Positions 26,901 through 36,382 are shown, counted from the first letter of the stretch. The stretch is DNA of 64,000 nt from M269 sp964625615 (GCA_964625615.1 CAZVDU010000005.1:1-64000), one strand, 5' to 3'. The notes: generated from the sequence alone by a model not told the origin. A program made the numbers and translations.

Positions 26901-27872
26901 ACGCCCTGTCGCACCTTCATCACGAATTTCACCACCAGACCCAGTTGCAGCACCTGGAAACGGTGAGATTGCTGTTGGATGATTATGCGTCTCTACCTTC
27001 ATCAAGATATCAATATCTTCGTGCTGGTATTGATACTCAAGAGAATCAGGAGAAGGGAAAAAGCGTCCCGCACTGTTACCTTGCATCACGGCAGCATTAT
27101 CTTTGTATGCAGAAAATACGAAGTCTTGACTCACTTCATAGGTGTTCTTGATCATCTTAAACAACGACTTGGGCTGCTCTTCGCCATCAATGATCCAATC
27201 GGCATTAAATATCTTATGCCGGCAGTGCTCAGAATTGGCTTGCGCAAACATGTAAAGCTCAACATCCGTTGGGTTACGATCAAGCGCAACAAAGTTATCG
27301 AGCAAATAATCGATTTCATCCTCAGCTAATGCTAAACCTAGCTTTTTGTTAGCATTAACCAACGCTTGTCTTCCCTCGCCTATCACATCAATACGCACAA
27401 ATTCTGTGGGCTTAGCTTCAGCGAAGAGTTTTTCAGCATCTGACAGCGCTGCAAATACGGTTTCCGTCATTCGGTCAAACAAGCAATCTGTCGCTGCTTT
27501 TTCTTGTTCGATAGTTAATGCTGCTTGTGCATCGAGATAAAAAGCAATACCACGCTCCACCCTTACTACTTGTATTAATCCGCAATTGTGGACGATATCG
27601 GTTGCTTTACTCGACCAAGGCGAAATAGTGCCAACACGCGGAGTAACTAGTTTTAGTGTGCCTTTTTTCTGACTCCCTTTGGCTTTCGGGCCATAGGTTA
27701 GTAATTTCTCAAGTACCGCTACTTGTTCGGCGTTCAGTTCCTCTTTAACGTCAACAAAGTGCACATATTCTGCATACAACCCCTTAACCGGCAACTTCTG
27801 TTGCAGCAGTTGTTGCATAAGTTTTTCAATTCTAAAATCAGATAAAGCAGGGGCGCCAGTTAGGATAAGCAT
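23979..27872 (-). CDS. purL: Phosphoribosylformylglycinamidine synthase PurL
   Basis: Converts FGAR, glutamine and ATP to FGAM in purine synthesis. 1297 aa, the large single-chain form (E. coli 1295). The N-terminal PurS-like part is followed by two AIRS-type domains (KVETHNHPTAISPFPGAATG near residue 290; IGDRSVTGLICRDQMIGPWQ near 660). The C-terminal glutamine amidotransferase has the nucleophile Cys in GVCNGCQMM and the His in MMPHPERVFR. Divergent from mltF with about 230 bp between them, as in E. coli. Confidence 0.98.
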   Translation of the reverse strand: MLILTGAPALSDFRIEKLMQQLLQQKLPVKGLYAEYVHFVDVKEELNAEQVAVLEKLLTYGPKAKGSQKKGTLKLVTPRVGTISPWSSKATDIVHNCGLIQVVRVERGIAFYLDAQAALTIEQEKAATDCLFDRMTETVFAALSDAEKLFAEAKPTEFVRIDVIGEGRQALVNANKKLGLALAEDEIDYLLDNFVALDRNPTDVELYMFAQANSEHCRHKIFNADWIIDGEEQPKSLFKMIKNTYEVSQDFVFSAYKDNAAVMQGNSAGRFFPSPDSLEYQYQHEDIDILMKVETHNHPTAISPFPGAATGSGGEIRDEGATGRGAKPKAGLAGFSVSNLRIPGHVQPWEMDYGKPSRIVDALDIMTHGPLGAAAFNNEFGRPNVLGYFRTYEEQVNSHNGSEVRGYHKPIMIAGGLGNIRRDHIQKGEITVGAKLIVLGGPAMNIGLGGGAASSMASGESLEDLDFASVQRDNPEMERRCQEVIDKCWQLGDENPIQFIHDVGAGGLSNALPELVSDGERGGDFELRNVNIDEPGMSPLEIWCNESQERYVMSVAPEKLALFESICKRERTPFAVVGEAKEEKHLHLNDNHFDNAPIDMPLDVLLGKTPKMLRDVERKKAFGDALDFTNIDLTDAVERVLRLPAVAEKTFLITIGDRSVTGLICRDQMIGPWQIPVADAAVTAATFDSYHGEAMAIGERSPIALLDFAASARMAVGESLTNIAGVDIGDTKRIKLSANWMSAAEHPGEDAGLYEAVKAIGEELCPALGLTIPVGKDSMSMKTKWQEGGEDKQVTSPLSLVITGFAAVNDIRKTVTPQLRTDKGETSLISIDLGRGKSRLGASALAQVYKQLGQKPADLDSAEDMLAFFNAMQQLVASNMLLAYHDRSDGGLIITLLEMAFAGHCGLDIELPESSESDLAILFSEELGGVIQIKQSDQTAVLDVFVQYGLADCAYVIGTVQPEDSVTVKRGGVTLLNRARSEWRNIWAETTTEMQRLRDNPVCAEQERDTKADANNPGLQAQLTYDLNDDVAAPYIAKGVAPKVAILREQGVNSHVEMAAAFDRAGFSAVDVHMSDLLAGNIGLEEFQGMVACGGFSYGDVLGAGEGWAKSILFNERVKENFRQFFERKDSFSLGVCNGCQMMSNLKSLIPGADLWPHFVTNKSERFEARFSLVEMQKSPSLFFEGMQGSKMPIAVSHGEGRAEFASPEQLLQLQNQGLVALSYVDNYGKVSEHYPANPNGSPSGITGLTSTDGRVTIMMPHPERVFRTVANSWHPDEWQEDSPWMRMFRNARKFIG

Positions 27873-28125
27873 AAATATAAGTCACCAGGGTTGTACGGCA
27901 ACGGCTTAGTTCGGAAAGCCATTATTCCGCCATATTTTCGAGCAGCTAAGGGGCGCAGATTATAGTAGATATTATGTGCTCAAACCACCTGAAAATAACT
28001 GGTTTCACCAGAATTTAGAGCAACTATGCAGCGGTTAATTTACACTTATACAAACATTCCCTAATAAAGGAACAAATGAGATTAGTGTTAGCAAGTCTAC
28101 CCATTTGGTATACCATGTCGGCATT

Positions 28126-29556
28126 ATGTTAAATAGCCCAACGACAATGACAATTGTTATTAAAACCTTCGGTCGCTTTCTTATTGCGTCGATGCTCATA
28201 CTAATCAGTGGATGCGACGAGCCGAGGAAATCAAATAGCTTAAAGAAAGTACTTGATGCGGGTGTACTCAAAGTAGGTACTCAGTATGGCGTTACCAGTT
28301 ATTATAACAGCGCCAGCGGACCTCAAGGCTATGAATATGAGATGGCAAAAGGCTTTGCAGATTATTTAGGCGTCGAACTTGAGATTTTGCCTTACTACGC
28401 GGTAAATGAGCTCTTTCCTCAACTCGAAATGCAGCAAATAGACATTATCGCTTCAGCTTTAGTCAATACCCCTGAACGCCAAACTTTGTTTAGGTTTGGC
28501 CCAGCATATCAATATGTCAGCCAAAAATTAGTCTTTAAACAAGGTGAGGAAAGGCCCAGAGATATCAGTCAAGTTGACGGTACCTTGTTGATAACTAGTG
28601 ATAGTAATCACGCTTCTTCACTCAAAAAACTGAAGGCTTCCAACCCTTCGTTAGCGTGGCAGGAAACAGATGAAATGGACGAAGAAGAGATTCTGGAGCA
28701 AGTGCTAACAAACGAAACTGACTACACTGTGACAGACTCAAGTTTTCTTGCAGTAATGCGTCGCCGTCACCCGGAACTCAGTATTGGTTTTACAATAGAC
28801 CAAGAACAACCGGTTGCTTGGGCGTTGAATAGTGAATTAGATGACTCTTTGTTAGCTGCACTCATTGAATATTTCGGTGAAATACAATCGAATGGACAAC
28901 TCGCAACCCTTGAAGACAAGTACTTTGGTCATGTCCGTGAATTTAACTATGTCGACACTAGACTCTTCATCAAAGCAGTAGAAGATACCCTACCCGAATA
29001 TCGGGACTGGTTTAAGAATTATTCTATCGATATCGATTGGCGCTTATTAGCGGCGATGTCTTACCAAGAAAGCCATTGGAACCCTCGCGCTAAGTCACCT
29101 ACGGGTGTAAGAGGTATGATGATGTTAACACTGACAACTGCAAAGGAGTTAGGCGTAAGAAGTCGATTAGATGCTGAGCAAAGTATACGGGGAGGCGCCC
29201 AATACTTTTCGAGTCTAGTTAAGCGTATACCTGATAGAATTAAGGAGCCAGATAGAATCTGGTTTGCACTAGCTGCTTATAATGTTGGGCTAGGACATGT
29301 AGAAGACGCACGAGTTATAACTCAACGACAAGGCGGTAACCCTGATTTGTGGGTTGATGTAAAACAAAGATTACCGTTGCTACGCCAAAAACGTCATTAC
29401 AAGACAACTCGATATGGTTATGCCAGAGGTAACGAAGCGGTTACCTATGTTGAAAATATCCGCCGATACTACGACACCTTGGTTTGGTTGGATGAACGGC
29501 AAAAACAACCAACGCCTGTTCAAGTTCAAGCTAGCCAGAACAATGAAAGCGAATAA
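28126..29556 (+). CDS. mltF: Membrane-bound lytic transglycosylase MltF
   Basis: Cleaves peptidoglycan to 1,6-anhydro products. About 476 aa. Lipobox LISGC near residue 29 from this start. An SBP_bac_3-like domain (about 45-265; LKVGTQYGVTSYYNSASGPQ, YEYEMAKGFADYL) regulates the C-terminal SLT domain, whose catalytic Glu lies in AMSYQESHWNPRAKS. The start is uncertain: ATG at 28126 is used, ATG at 28147 gives a tidier signal peptide, and neither has a strong ribosome site. Confidence 0.93.
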   Translation: MLNSPTTMTIVIKTFGRFLIASMLILISGCDEPRKSNSLKKVLDAGVLKVGTQYGVTSYYNSASGPQGYEYEMAKGFADYLGVELEILPYYAVNELFPQLEMQQIDIIASALVNTPERQTLFRFGPAYQYVSQKLVFKQGEERPRDISQVDGTLLITSDSNHASSLKKLKASNPSLAWQETDEMDEEEILEQVLTNETDYTVTDSSFLAVMRRRHPELSIGFTIDQEQPVAWALNSELDDSLLAALIEYFGEIQSNGQLATLEDKYFGHVREFNYVDTRLFIKAVEDTLPEYRDWFKNYSIDIDWRLLAAMSYQESHWNPRAKSPTGVRGMMMLTLTTAKELGVRSRLDAEQSIRGGAQYFSSLVKRIPDRIKEPDRIWFALAAYNVGLGHVEDARVITQRQGGNPDLWVDVKQRLPLLRQKRHYKTTRYGYARGNEAVTYVENIRRYYDTLVWLDERQKQPTPVQVQASQNNESE

Positions 29557-29580
29557 CCTTCTCATTCTCCTTATTCAATA

Positions 29581-30087
29581 TTAACTAGAAATAGATGTAT
29601 CCTTCTTCAATGCTTTCTTTTCTAATCGACGACGTTTGAAAAAAGCAGACAGTTTATTTCCACATTCTTCTGCCATAATACCAACAACGACATCTAATTG
29701 ATGATTTAACTTCTCATGAGCCACCAAATTCATCACACTTCCCGCAGCCCCTGTTTTTGCGTCACTTGCTCCAAACACCACTTGTTTCAACCGGCTATGA
29801 ACTAACAACCCAGCGCACATTGGACAAGGCTCCAAGGTTACGTAGAGTGTGCAATCAACCAACCTATAGTTTGATAATACTTTGCCAGCTTCTCGTATGG
29901 CCATCATTTCGGCGTGAGCAGAGGGATCATGCGACCGAATAGATTGATTCCATCCTCGTCCAATAATTTTATTATCGCAAACAACAACCGCACCGACTGG
30001 TATCTCATCTTGTTGTTCCGCAATGTCAGCAAGCTCTAATGCTTTACTCATCCAAAATGCGTGTGGCTGCTCTGATGTTTCAATCAT
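29581..30087 (-). CDS. tadA: tRNA-specific adenosine deaminase TadA
   Basis: Deaminates A34 to inosine in tRNA-Arg(ACG). About 168 aa. Zinc and catalytic motifs HAEMMAI and PCPMCAGLL are intact, with PVGAVVV before them. The frame opens further upstream with a TTG, but the E. coli-like N terminus (ETSEQPHAFWMSKALELA) supports the ATG at 30087. No start has a good ribosome site. Convergent with mltF. Confidence 0.95.
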   Translation of the reverse strand: MIETSEQPHAFWMSKALELADIAEQQDEIPVGAVVVCDNKIIGRGWNQSIRSHDPSAHAEMMAIREAGKVLSNYRLVDCTLYVTLEPCPMCAGLLVHSRLKQVVFGASDAKTGAAGSVMNLVAHEKLNHQLDVVVGIMAEECGNKLSAFFKRRRLEKKALKKDTSISS

Positions 30088-30273
30088 TTCAATAAATAGC
30101 TTAGTCAAATTCATCAATCTATTGGTCAACTTTACCACTTCAGCAACCTCTAGGCACCTCAAAAAAACATAACCAATTGTTTAGTATAGAGTATTTATTT
30201 TGGTCGGATATTTGCTTTGTTAGTGCTAATACCGTGCTAGTATTAAAAACAAACAGTTACAGGAGAAGCTCAT

Positions 30274-30507
30274 ATGAACGTTACTGCCATCGCCATTGTA
30301 GGCATTATTTGCTGGGCCATAGTCGAACTTGTTCAAGGTGGAAAAACAAAAAAGAAAGGAAAAGCCTACGATAAAGATATTGCAGATCTGCAAGGTGAAT
30401 TAGATCAAATGAGAGAACGCATCGCGACATTGGAAAAGATTGTCACTGAAGAACCTTATGATTTAAAGCGCCAATTCAAAGACTTAGAAAAAGATAAGGT
30501 CGCTTAA
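30274..30507 (+). CDS. PspB-like small membrane protein
   Basis: 77 aa with one N-terminal membrane helix (VTAIAIVGIICWAIVELV), a basic stretch (KTKKKGK) and a coiled-coil tail (LQGELDQMRERIATLEKIV). The order and the MRERI-x-LE-x-I core match phage-shock protein B, which with PspC activates PspF-dependent stress control. No pspA, pspC or pspF is next to it, so the call rests on layout. AGGAGAAG is well placed before the ATG. Confidence 0.6.
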   Translation: MNVTAIAIVGIICWAIVELVQGGKTKKKGKAYDKDIADLQGELDQMRERIATLEKIVTEEPYDLKRQFKDLEKDKVA

Positions 30508-30579
30508 ATATCAAACGACTGATAGTAGAGGTAATTCCCGCTTTCTACTAATTAAAGAGGTCTTATTACCTACCTTAAA

Positions 30580-30607
30580 CCAAGACTTAGTGACTGCTCA
30601 GTCTTGG
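30580..30607. other. Inverted repeat between convergent genes
   Basis: CCAAGACT and AGTCTTGG, 8-bp arms with a 12-base loop. No T tract follows on either strand, so a terminator is doubtful. Confidence 0.35.
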
Positions 30608-30677
30608 TACTAACGATCAATAAAAGATAGCTGTATCCCGATCTGAATATAGGGACAGTGCTAACCCATAGTTGAAC

Positions 30678-31382
30678 CTAATTACCAAAAGTACCATTGA
30701 TAGCTGCGTATATCGCAAAAATAATAACTAATACAAGCATGACACACATAGACATAGCATAATACCAAATGAAGCTGATAACCCCTTTCCAAGTCCCTTC
30801 CCATAAGCTAACAGAAAAGCTATGCATGTATCCCCATATGATATATATAACCGAAACTGTACCAGCATATTGAGTCATAACCAGATCATCCATTACCGAC
30901 ATACCAGAGAATATTAGGGCTATAGGCGTTATTATTATTAATCCAATCAAGGTTGACATTGAATAGATATACAATGATATTTTGTAACATACAAGATTGC
31001 CCCTGCCGCTACTTTTAAACAATTTTGTCACTAGCCAACCTACGGGTATCAATGCGATAAAGCTAAAGGCTACGATACCTTTATCCAAAATTTGCAATAA
31101 CCACGTCGAAAACTCTGCGGGCTCACCTTCGCCTAATGCTAGACCAAGGGTCACCATATCTAAGTCAAGATATGCTGCGACTACAGCAAAAAGAGAATAG
31201 GTTAACAGAGCAAAACGAAATGGATTAACATACTGCTTATTAGCAGAGTCAGCTAGCATCGCATCTACAACCTGCTGGGGCTGAAACAACAATGTTTTTG
31301 TGGTTCTAAAGTACTTTTTATTAAAATCACTTAAAGCATTAAATACTTCAGTAACAATTCCTACATTTTTGGCCTGACTCAT
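30678..31382 (-). CDS. Integral membrane protein, DUF3667-like
   Basis: 234 aa with a cytosolic N-terminal part and four to five membrane helices (VAFSFIALIPVGWLV, TLIGLIIITPIALIFSG, MCVMLVLVIIFAIYAAI). The segment YFRTTKTLLFQPQQVV then KQYVNPFRFALLTYSL is typical of DUF3667/Yip1-related proteins of unknown role. It is transcribed alone; guaA lies beyond its start on the far side. No function proposed. Confidence 0.6.
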   Translation of the reverse strand: MSQAKNVGIVTEVFNALSDFNKKYFRTTKTLLFQPQQVVDAMLADSANKQYVNPFRFALLTYSLFAVVAAYLDLDMVTLGLALGEGEPAEFSTWLLQILDKGIVAFSFIALIPVGWLVTKLFKSSGRGNLVCYKISLYIYSMSTLIGLIIITPIALIFSGMSVMDDLVMTQYAGTVSVIYIIWGYMHSFSVSLWEGTWKGVISFIWYYAMSMCVMLVLVIIFAIYAAINGTFGN

Positions 31383-31445
31383 TACTTATCCCTTTATTTC
31401 CCTTTTCCTGTCATATCTCTAACTACTAAGCGCTATCGTTGATTA

Positions 31446-31472
31446 AGAAAAAGCCTTGGCGATCAAGGCTTT
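31446..31472 (-). terminator. Intrinsic terminator after guaA
   Basis: Minus strand AAAGCCTTG, loop ATCGC, CAAGGCTTTTTC; about 38 bp beyond the guaA stop. Confidence 0.8.
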
Positions 31473-31509
31473 GACTACAAAGTGAATTGACTCAATGAGT
31501 TCGCAGGCA

Positions 31510-33087
31510 CTACTCCCATTCAATCGTTGCTGGCGGCTTACCCGAAACATCGTAAACAACACGAGAGATACCATCAATTTCATTGATAATACGATTCGAA
31601 ACCTTACCTAAGAAATCATAAGGCAAGTGCGCCCAATGTGCCGTCATAAAGTCTATAGTTTCAACAGCGCGCAAAGAAACAACCCAGTCGTATTTACGTG
31701 CATCCCCCATAACACCTACTGAGCGTACTGGCAGGAATACGGTAAAAGCCTGGCTTACTTTATGATAAAGATCAGCTCTATGTAGCTCTTCGATAAAGAT
31801 AGCATCAGCTAAACGTAAGAGATCGCAATACTCTTTTTTCACCTCACCTAAGACTCTAACCCCCAAACCAGGTCCTGGGAAAGGATGACGGTATAGCATG
31901 TCGTAAGGCAGTCCAAGCTCCAATCCTATTTTACGAACTTCATCTTTAAACAACTCTCGTAATGGTTCAACTAGGCCCATATTCATATCGTCTGGCAAAC
32001 CACCAACATTATGGTGAGATTTAATGACGTGTGCTTTACCTGTAGCAGAACCAGCCGACTCGATAACATCTGGATAAATCGTGCCTTGGGCTAACCATTT
32101 CGCATTCGTTAATTTTTTAGACTCATCGTCAAAGACTTCAACAAATACGCGACCAATAGCCTTGCGTTTCAACTCTGGATCTTCAATACCTGCCAAAGCA
32201 TCTAAAAACCTGTCCTCAGCATCAACTTTAATGAGGTTCAGACCAAAGCCTTCGGCAAACATCTCCATGACTTGTTGCCCTTCATTCAACCGCAATAATC
32301 CATTGTCAACAAAGACACAGGTTAAATTCTTACCTATCGCTCTGTGCAACAACATGGCTGTTACAGATGAATCGACACCGCCCGACAGACCAAGAATAAC
32401 TTCTTCATCACCTACCTGTTGTTTAATGGTTTCAATCGCATCTTCAATAATCGAAGCTGGTGTCCACAACTTTTCACAACCACAGATGTCCAATGCAAAG
32501 TGTGACAAAATCCTTTCACCTTGTTTGGTATGTGTAACCTCCGGATGAAATTGAATACCGTAAAAGTGTTTTTCAACATTTGCCATCGCTGCAAAAGGGC
32601 AGCTAGGCGTTTGTGCGACAGTAATGAAATCGCTTGGAATAGCAGATACCTTATCACCATGGCTCATCCAAACATCGAGTAAACCATGGCCGTGGTCATC
32701 AACATGGTCTTTAATCGACGATAGCAAAGGAACATCTTGGATAACCTCTACTTGTGCATAGCCAAATTCACGCAAATCAGAGCCTTCCACTGCCCCGCCC
32801 AACTGTTCCGCCATAGTTTGCATGCCATAACAAATACCAAGCACTGGCACACCTGCTTGATAAACATATTCCGGTGCTCTTGGTGAATCATTCTCGGTGA
32901 CTGATTCTGGACCACCTGACAAAATAATCCCTTGAGGGTTAAATGCTTTGATTTGTTCCTCTGTAACATCCCATGCCCAAAGTTCACAATAAACGCCTAT
33001 TTCACGCACACGACGCGCGATTAATTGCGTATACTGAGAACCAAAATCTAAGATGAGAATGCGTTGATCGTGGATATTTTTGCTCAT
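31510..33087 (-). CDS. guaA: GMP synthase GuaA
   Basis: Aminates XMP to GMP with glutamine and ATP. 525 aa from the ATG at 33087 (a TTG two codons earlier is less likely), the E. coli length. The class I amidotransferase domain has nucleophile Cys in GICYGMQ and the His in HPEVTHT. The ATP pyrophosphatase has the P-loop GLSGGVDSS near residue 230. The dimerisation domain ends PPATIEWE. Downstream partner of guaB on the same strand. Confidence 0.98.
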   Translation of the reverse strand: MSKNIHDQRILILDFGSQYTQLIARRVREIGVYCELWAWDVTEEQIKAFNPQGIILSGGPESVTENDSPRAPEYVYQAGVPVLGICYGMQTMAEQLGGAVEGSDLREFGYAQVEVIQDVPLLSSIKDHVDDHGHGLLDVWMSHGDKVSAIPSDFITVAQTPSCPFAAMANVEKHFYGIQFHPEVTHTKQGERILSHFALDICGCEKLWTPASIIEDAIETIKQQVGDEEVILGLSGGVDSSVTAMLLHRAIGKNLTCVFVDNGLLRLNEGQQVMEMFAEGFGLNLIKVDAEDRFLDALAGIEDPELKRKAIGRVFVEVFDDESKKLTNAKWLAQGTIYPDVIESAGSATGKAHVIKSHHNVGGLPDDMNMGLVEPLRELFKDEVRKIGLELGLPYDMLYRHPFPGPGLGVRVLGEVKKEYCDLLRLADAIFIEELHRADLYHKVSQAFTVFLPVRSVGVMGDARKYDWVVSLRAVETIDFMTAHWAHLPYDFLGKVSNRIINEIDGISRVVYDVSGKPPATIEWE

Positions 33088-33115
33088 GGACAATTATACT
33101 CGTTAAGAATGAGAG

Positions 33116-33141
33116 CTACCCAGTGAATTATCACTGGGTAG
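33116..33141. other. Perfect 10-bp inverted repeat in the guaB-guaA gap
   Basis: CTACCCAGTG, loop AATTAT, CACTGGGTAG. No T tract on the minus strand, so it is not a standard terminator. It could be an mRNA processing or stability hairpin between the two cistrons. Confidence 0.55.
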
Positions 33142-33162
33142 TGTTTATAGGTAGACTGTTTT

Positions 33163-34632
33163 TTAACTTACGCGGTAGTTAGGCGCTTCTTTGGTGATAG
33201 ACACATCATGAACATGAGATTCCCCCATACCGGCAGATGTCACCTTAACGAACTGAGGCTTAGTGCGTAGTTCATCTATCGTTGCACAACCGGTTAATCC
33301 CATAGCAGAGCGTATACCACCAATTTGTTGATGGATAATGTTAGCAATTGGTCCTTTATAAGCAACGCGTCCTTCAATGCCTTCAGGTACCAGTTTTTCT
33401 GCATTTTTACTATCTTGGAAATAGCGATCAGAAGACCCATGACTTTGATTCATCGCACCTAAAGAGCCCATGCCTCGATATGATTTATAGTAACGGCCTT
33501 GGTAAAGCTCCACTTCGCCCGGTGCTTCTTCTGTACCAGCTAACATGCTGCCAACCATAACCGAACTAGCCCCAGCGACAATCGCTTTTGCAATATCGCC
33601 AGAAAAACGAATTCCACCATCGGCTATGACTGGAATATCTCTGTCGGCCAGTGCTTCAACGGCATCCGATATCGCCGTAATTTGTGGTACACCGCACCCC
33701 GTCACTATACGTGTTGTACAAATTGAGCCAGGGCCAATTCCAACTTTAACTGCATCAACACCTGCATCAGCTAACGCAATAGCCCCTTCACCAGTGGCTA
33801 CATTACCAGCAACAATTTGCAAATCTGGATAGGCTCCGCGTACTTTTTTAACACTATCAATGACACCTTGAGAATGGCCATGTGATGTGTCGATAAGTAA
33901 TACATCAACACCAGCCTCAACCAAGAGTTGAATACGCTCATCCGTTCCAGCACCAACACCAACGGCTGCACCTACACGCAGGCGGCCAAACTCGTCTTTG
34001 CAGGCGTTCGGCTTACTTTCTGCTTTTTGGAAATCTTTAACCGTAATCAATCCATTTAACTTGAACTCGTCATCAACGACGAGAATCTTCTCAATGCGAT
34101 GCTCGTGCATCAGTTCAAGTACCAACTCAGACTTGGCACCTTCCTTCACTGTGACCAATCGTTCTTTCGGTGTCATCACATTTGAAATAGGCATATCTAG
34201 GTTTTTTTCAAACCGAAGATCACGCCCAGTCACTATTCCGATCAGGCTATTGTTTTCGTCAACCACTGGAAACCCGGAATAGCCATGCTGATTACTCAGC
34301 AGATTAACTTCTCCAATACTAATGTCTGCCGTTACTGTCATTGGGTCAGATACAACACCACTCTCGTACTTTTTAACCTGACGGACTTTATGTGCCTGCT
34401 GTTCAGCCGACATATTCTTGTGGATAAACCCCATTCCACCTTCCTGAGCCAATGCAATGGCAAGTCGCGATTCTGTAACAGTATCCATAGCAGCGGACAC
34501 GAAAGGGGTATTAAGCATCACTTTGCGCGTTAAGCGCGTTTTAAGATCGGCTGTATGAGGTAAAACGGTCGAGTGACCTGGCACTAACAATACGTCATCA
34601 AATGTGAGTGCTTCTTTGGCGAGTCTTAACAT
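33163..34632 (-). CDS. guaB: IMP dehydrogenase GuaB
   Basis: Oxidises IMP to XMP with NAD, the first committed step to GMP. 489 aa from the ATG at 34632, which has AAGG at a good distance and gives the E. coli-like N terminus MLRLAKEALTFDDVLLVPG. Two CBS modules lie at about 95-205. The active-site loop GSICTTRIVTGCGVPQ holds the catalytic Cys near residue 302. Likely guaBA operon. Confidence 0.98.
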   Translation of the reverse strand: MLRLAKEALTFDDVLLVPGHSTVLPHTADLKTRLTRKVMLNTPFVSAAMDTVTESRLAIALAQEGGMGFIHKNMSAEQQAHKVRQVKKYESGVVSDPMTVTADISIGEVNLLSNQHGYSGFPVVDENNSLIGIVTGRDLRFEKNLDMPISNVMTPKERLVTVKEGAKSELVLELMHEHRIEKILVVDDEFKLNGLITVKDFQKAESKPNACKDEFGRLRVGAAVGVGAGTDERIQLLVEAGVDVLLIDTSHGHSQGVIDSVKKVRGAYPDLQIVAGNVATGEGAIALADAGVDAVKVGIGPGSICTTRIVTGCGVPQITAISDAVEALADRDIPVIADGGIRFSGDIAKAIVAGASSVMVGSMLAGTEEAPGEVELYQGRYYKSYRGMGSLGAMNQSHGSSDRYFQDSKNAEKLVPEGIEGRVAYKGPIANIIHQQIGGIRSAMGLTGCATIDELRTKPQFVKVTSAGMGESHVHDVSITKEAPNYRVS

Positions 34633-34848
34633 GGCAACCATACCTTAATTGATAATTGAGTTGCTGCGGGATTGTAGTCGTTTTGCTGGGTTAGGTAAAC
34701 TGATATTAGACAAAGTAAGCATTTTATTTAGCATGACTCATGCCAATAAAGAATTAATTATTCTTTTTACTCAATTCGCTCTAGGGCATGTTGCTCTTGT
34801 GCCCACCAAACATTACCCTATGACAATCGTGCCATTCAAAAAATCATC

Positions 34849-36180
34849 ATGTTTAGTGCTTCAAAAAACCAACACATCATATCCATAACACAGCTCAACC
34901 GCCTGTCTAGATCAATACTAGAGTCCGAGATTGGCCAAGTCTGGGTGTCAGCAGAAATATCTAACTTGGTTATGGCAAGCTCAGGTCATTGGTACTTCAC
35001 GCTGAAAGATCAAAAAGCACAGGTAAGAGCGGCGATGTTCAAAGGCGCTAACCGCTCAGTTGGCAAAAAACCGAAAGAGGGTGACAAGGTCTTAGTCAGG
35101 GGTAAGATTGGTATCTATGAAGCGCGAGGTGACTACCAACTTATTGTTGAGCACTTGGAACCTGAGGGAGAAGGCCGTCTCAAACAAGAGTTTGAGAAGC
35201 TCAAACAGAAGCTCAACTCAGATGGCTTATTTACCCAAGAAACTAAACAAACATTACCTAATAGTATTACTAGAGTGGGCATTGTTACTTCGCCAACAGG
35301 TGCAGCCGTACAAGATATACTGACCGTCTTGAAACGCAGAAACCCTGCCATTAAGGTTGTTATATACCCTGTCATGGTCCAAGGGCAACAAGCCGCTGAA
35401 CAAATTTCAGAGGCTATTCAACAGGCGAATGAGCGTAAAGACACAGATGTATTAATAGTCGGTCGTGGCGGAGGCTCTCTCGAAGATTTATGGTGTTTTA
35501 ATGATGAGCGTTTAGCACATGTTATTTTTAACTCCGAATTACCTGTTATTAGCGCGGTAGGCCATGAGATAGACTTTAGCATTGCTGATTTAGTTGCTGA
35601 TTTAAGAGCCCCAACGCCATCAGCCGCGGCAGAGCTTGTCAGCACCGACCAAAATCAGTTGAAGCATAAGATTAACCAACGAAGAGATCAGTTATTTCGT
35701 TCCCTAACACAGTTTATACAACGCAAAACACTGCAGCTTGAGAGTAAACGAAATCAGCTCGACCAATTTCACCCAAGTCAACAGCTATCCCAACAACAGC
35801 AGCACCTTGATCATCTAACGCTTAAACTGAAGCATGCAATGATTCAACGACTACAAAGAGACAAAGTACAACTGTCAAATCTTAAAATAGCAGTAGAACG
35901 AAACACACCGAGCCAGAGAATGAAAGAACTAAATCATAAATTACAGAGGGCTCAATCGACGCTTATTAATCAGATAAAGGCGATATTAATATCATCCAAT
36001 AATAAGTTAGCCACAAATGCACAAATCCTTAACACCGTAAGCCCTTTGGCAACACTATCTCGAGGCTATAGTATAAGTTTTAAGGAAGGGACTATTGTTA
36101 AGAGCACAGCCGAGTTGAATGAAGGGGATATCTTAGAAACTCGTTTCGCAGATGGCTGTATTAAGAGCCGACTTATGTAA
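34849..36180 (+). CDS. xseA: Exodeoxyribonuclease VII large subunit XseA
   Basis: Catalytic subunit of ExoVII, which degrades single-stranded DNA. 443 aa. The N-terminal OB-fold (residues 1-105) is followed by the catalytic core (VGIVTSPTGAAVQDIL, VLIVGRGGGSLEDLW, VGHEIDFSIADLVADLRAPT). The C-terminal part is a long coiled coil. It is divergent from guaB, with 216 bp between the two start codons. No xseB lies in this window. Confidence 0.97.
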   Translation: MFSASKNQHIISITQLNRLSRSILESEIGQVWVSAEISNLVMASSGHWYFTLKDQKAQVRAAMFKGANRSVGKKPKEGDKVLVRGKIGIYEARGDYQLIVEHLEPEGEGRLKQEFEKLKQKLNSDGLFTQETKQTLPNSITRVGIVTSPTGAAVQDILTVLKRRNPAIKVVIYPVMVQGQQAAEQISEAIQQANERKDTDVLIVGRGGGSLEDLWCFNDERLAHVIFNSELPVISAVGHEIDFSIADLVADLRAPTPSAAAELVSTDQNQLKHKINQRRDQLFRSLTQFIQRKTLQLESKRNQLDQFHPSQQLSQQQQHLDHLTLKLKHAMIQRLQRDKVQLSNLKIAVERNTPSQRMKELNHKLQRAQSTLINQIKAILISSNNKLATNAQILNTVSPLATLSRGYSISFKEGTIVKSTAELNEGDILETRFADGCIKSRLM

Positions 36181-36356
36181 ACAGTTTCATACGCTCATTT
36201 AATAAAAAAACTGAGTAATTTCAAGCTTTTCGATAGAAACCAAGCAACTTTTAAAAAAAAAGGCTGCGAAAGTTGATAAAAAACCATAGAATAATGAATG
36301 TCGCTACAGGAACAATGTGGCGTCCTCTAAAATCTACCAATTTCATGAATACCTTT

Positions 36357-36382
36357 GACGCAGCTTGCTGCGTCATTTTTTT
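36357..36382 (+). terminator. Intrinsic terminator downstream of xseA
   Basis: GACGCAG-CTTG-CTGCGTC followed by ATTTTTTT. It lies about 180 bp past the xseA stop, leaving an unusually long 3' untranslated stretch in which I see no gene. Confidence 0.85.

Noticed and set aside
27873..28125. PurR operator upstream of purL
   Set aside because: The best site (ACGGCAACGGCTTAGT) matches only about 10 of 16 consensus positions, not enough to call.
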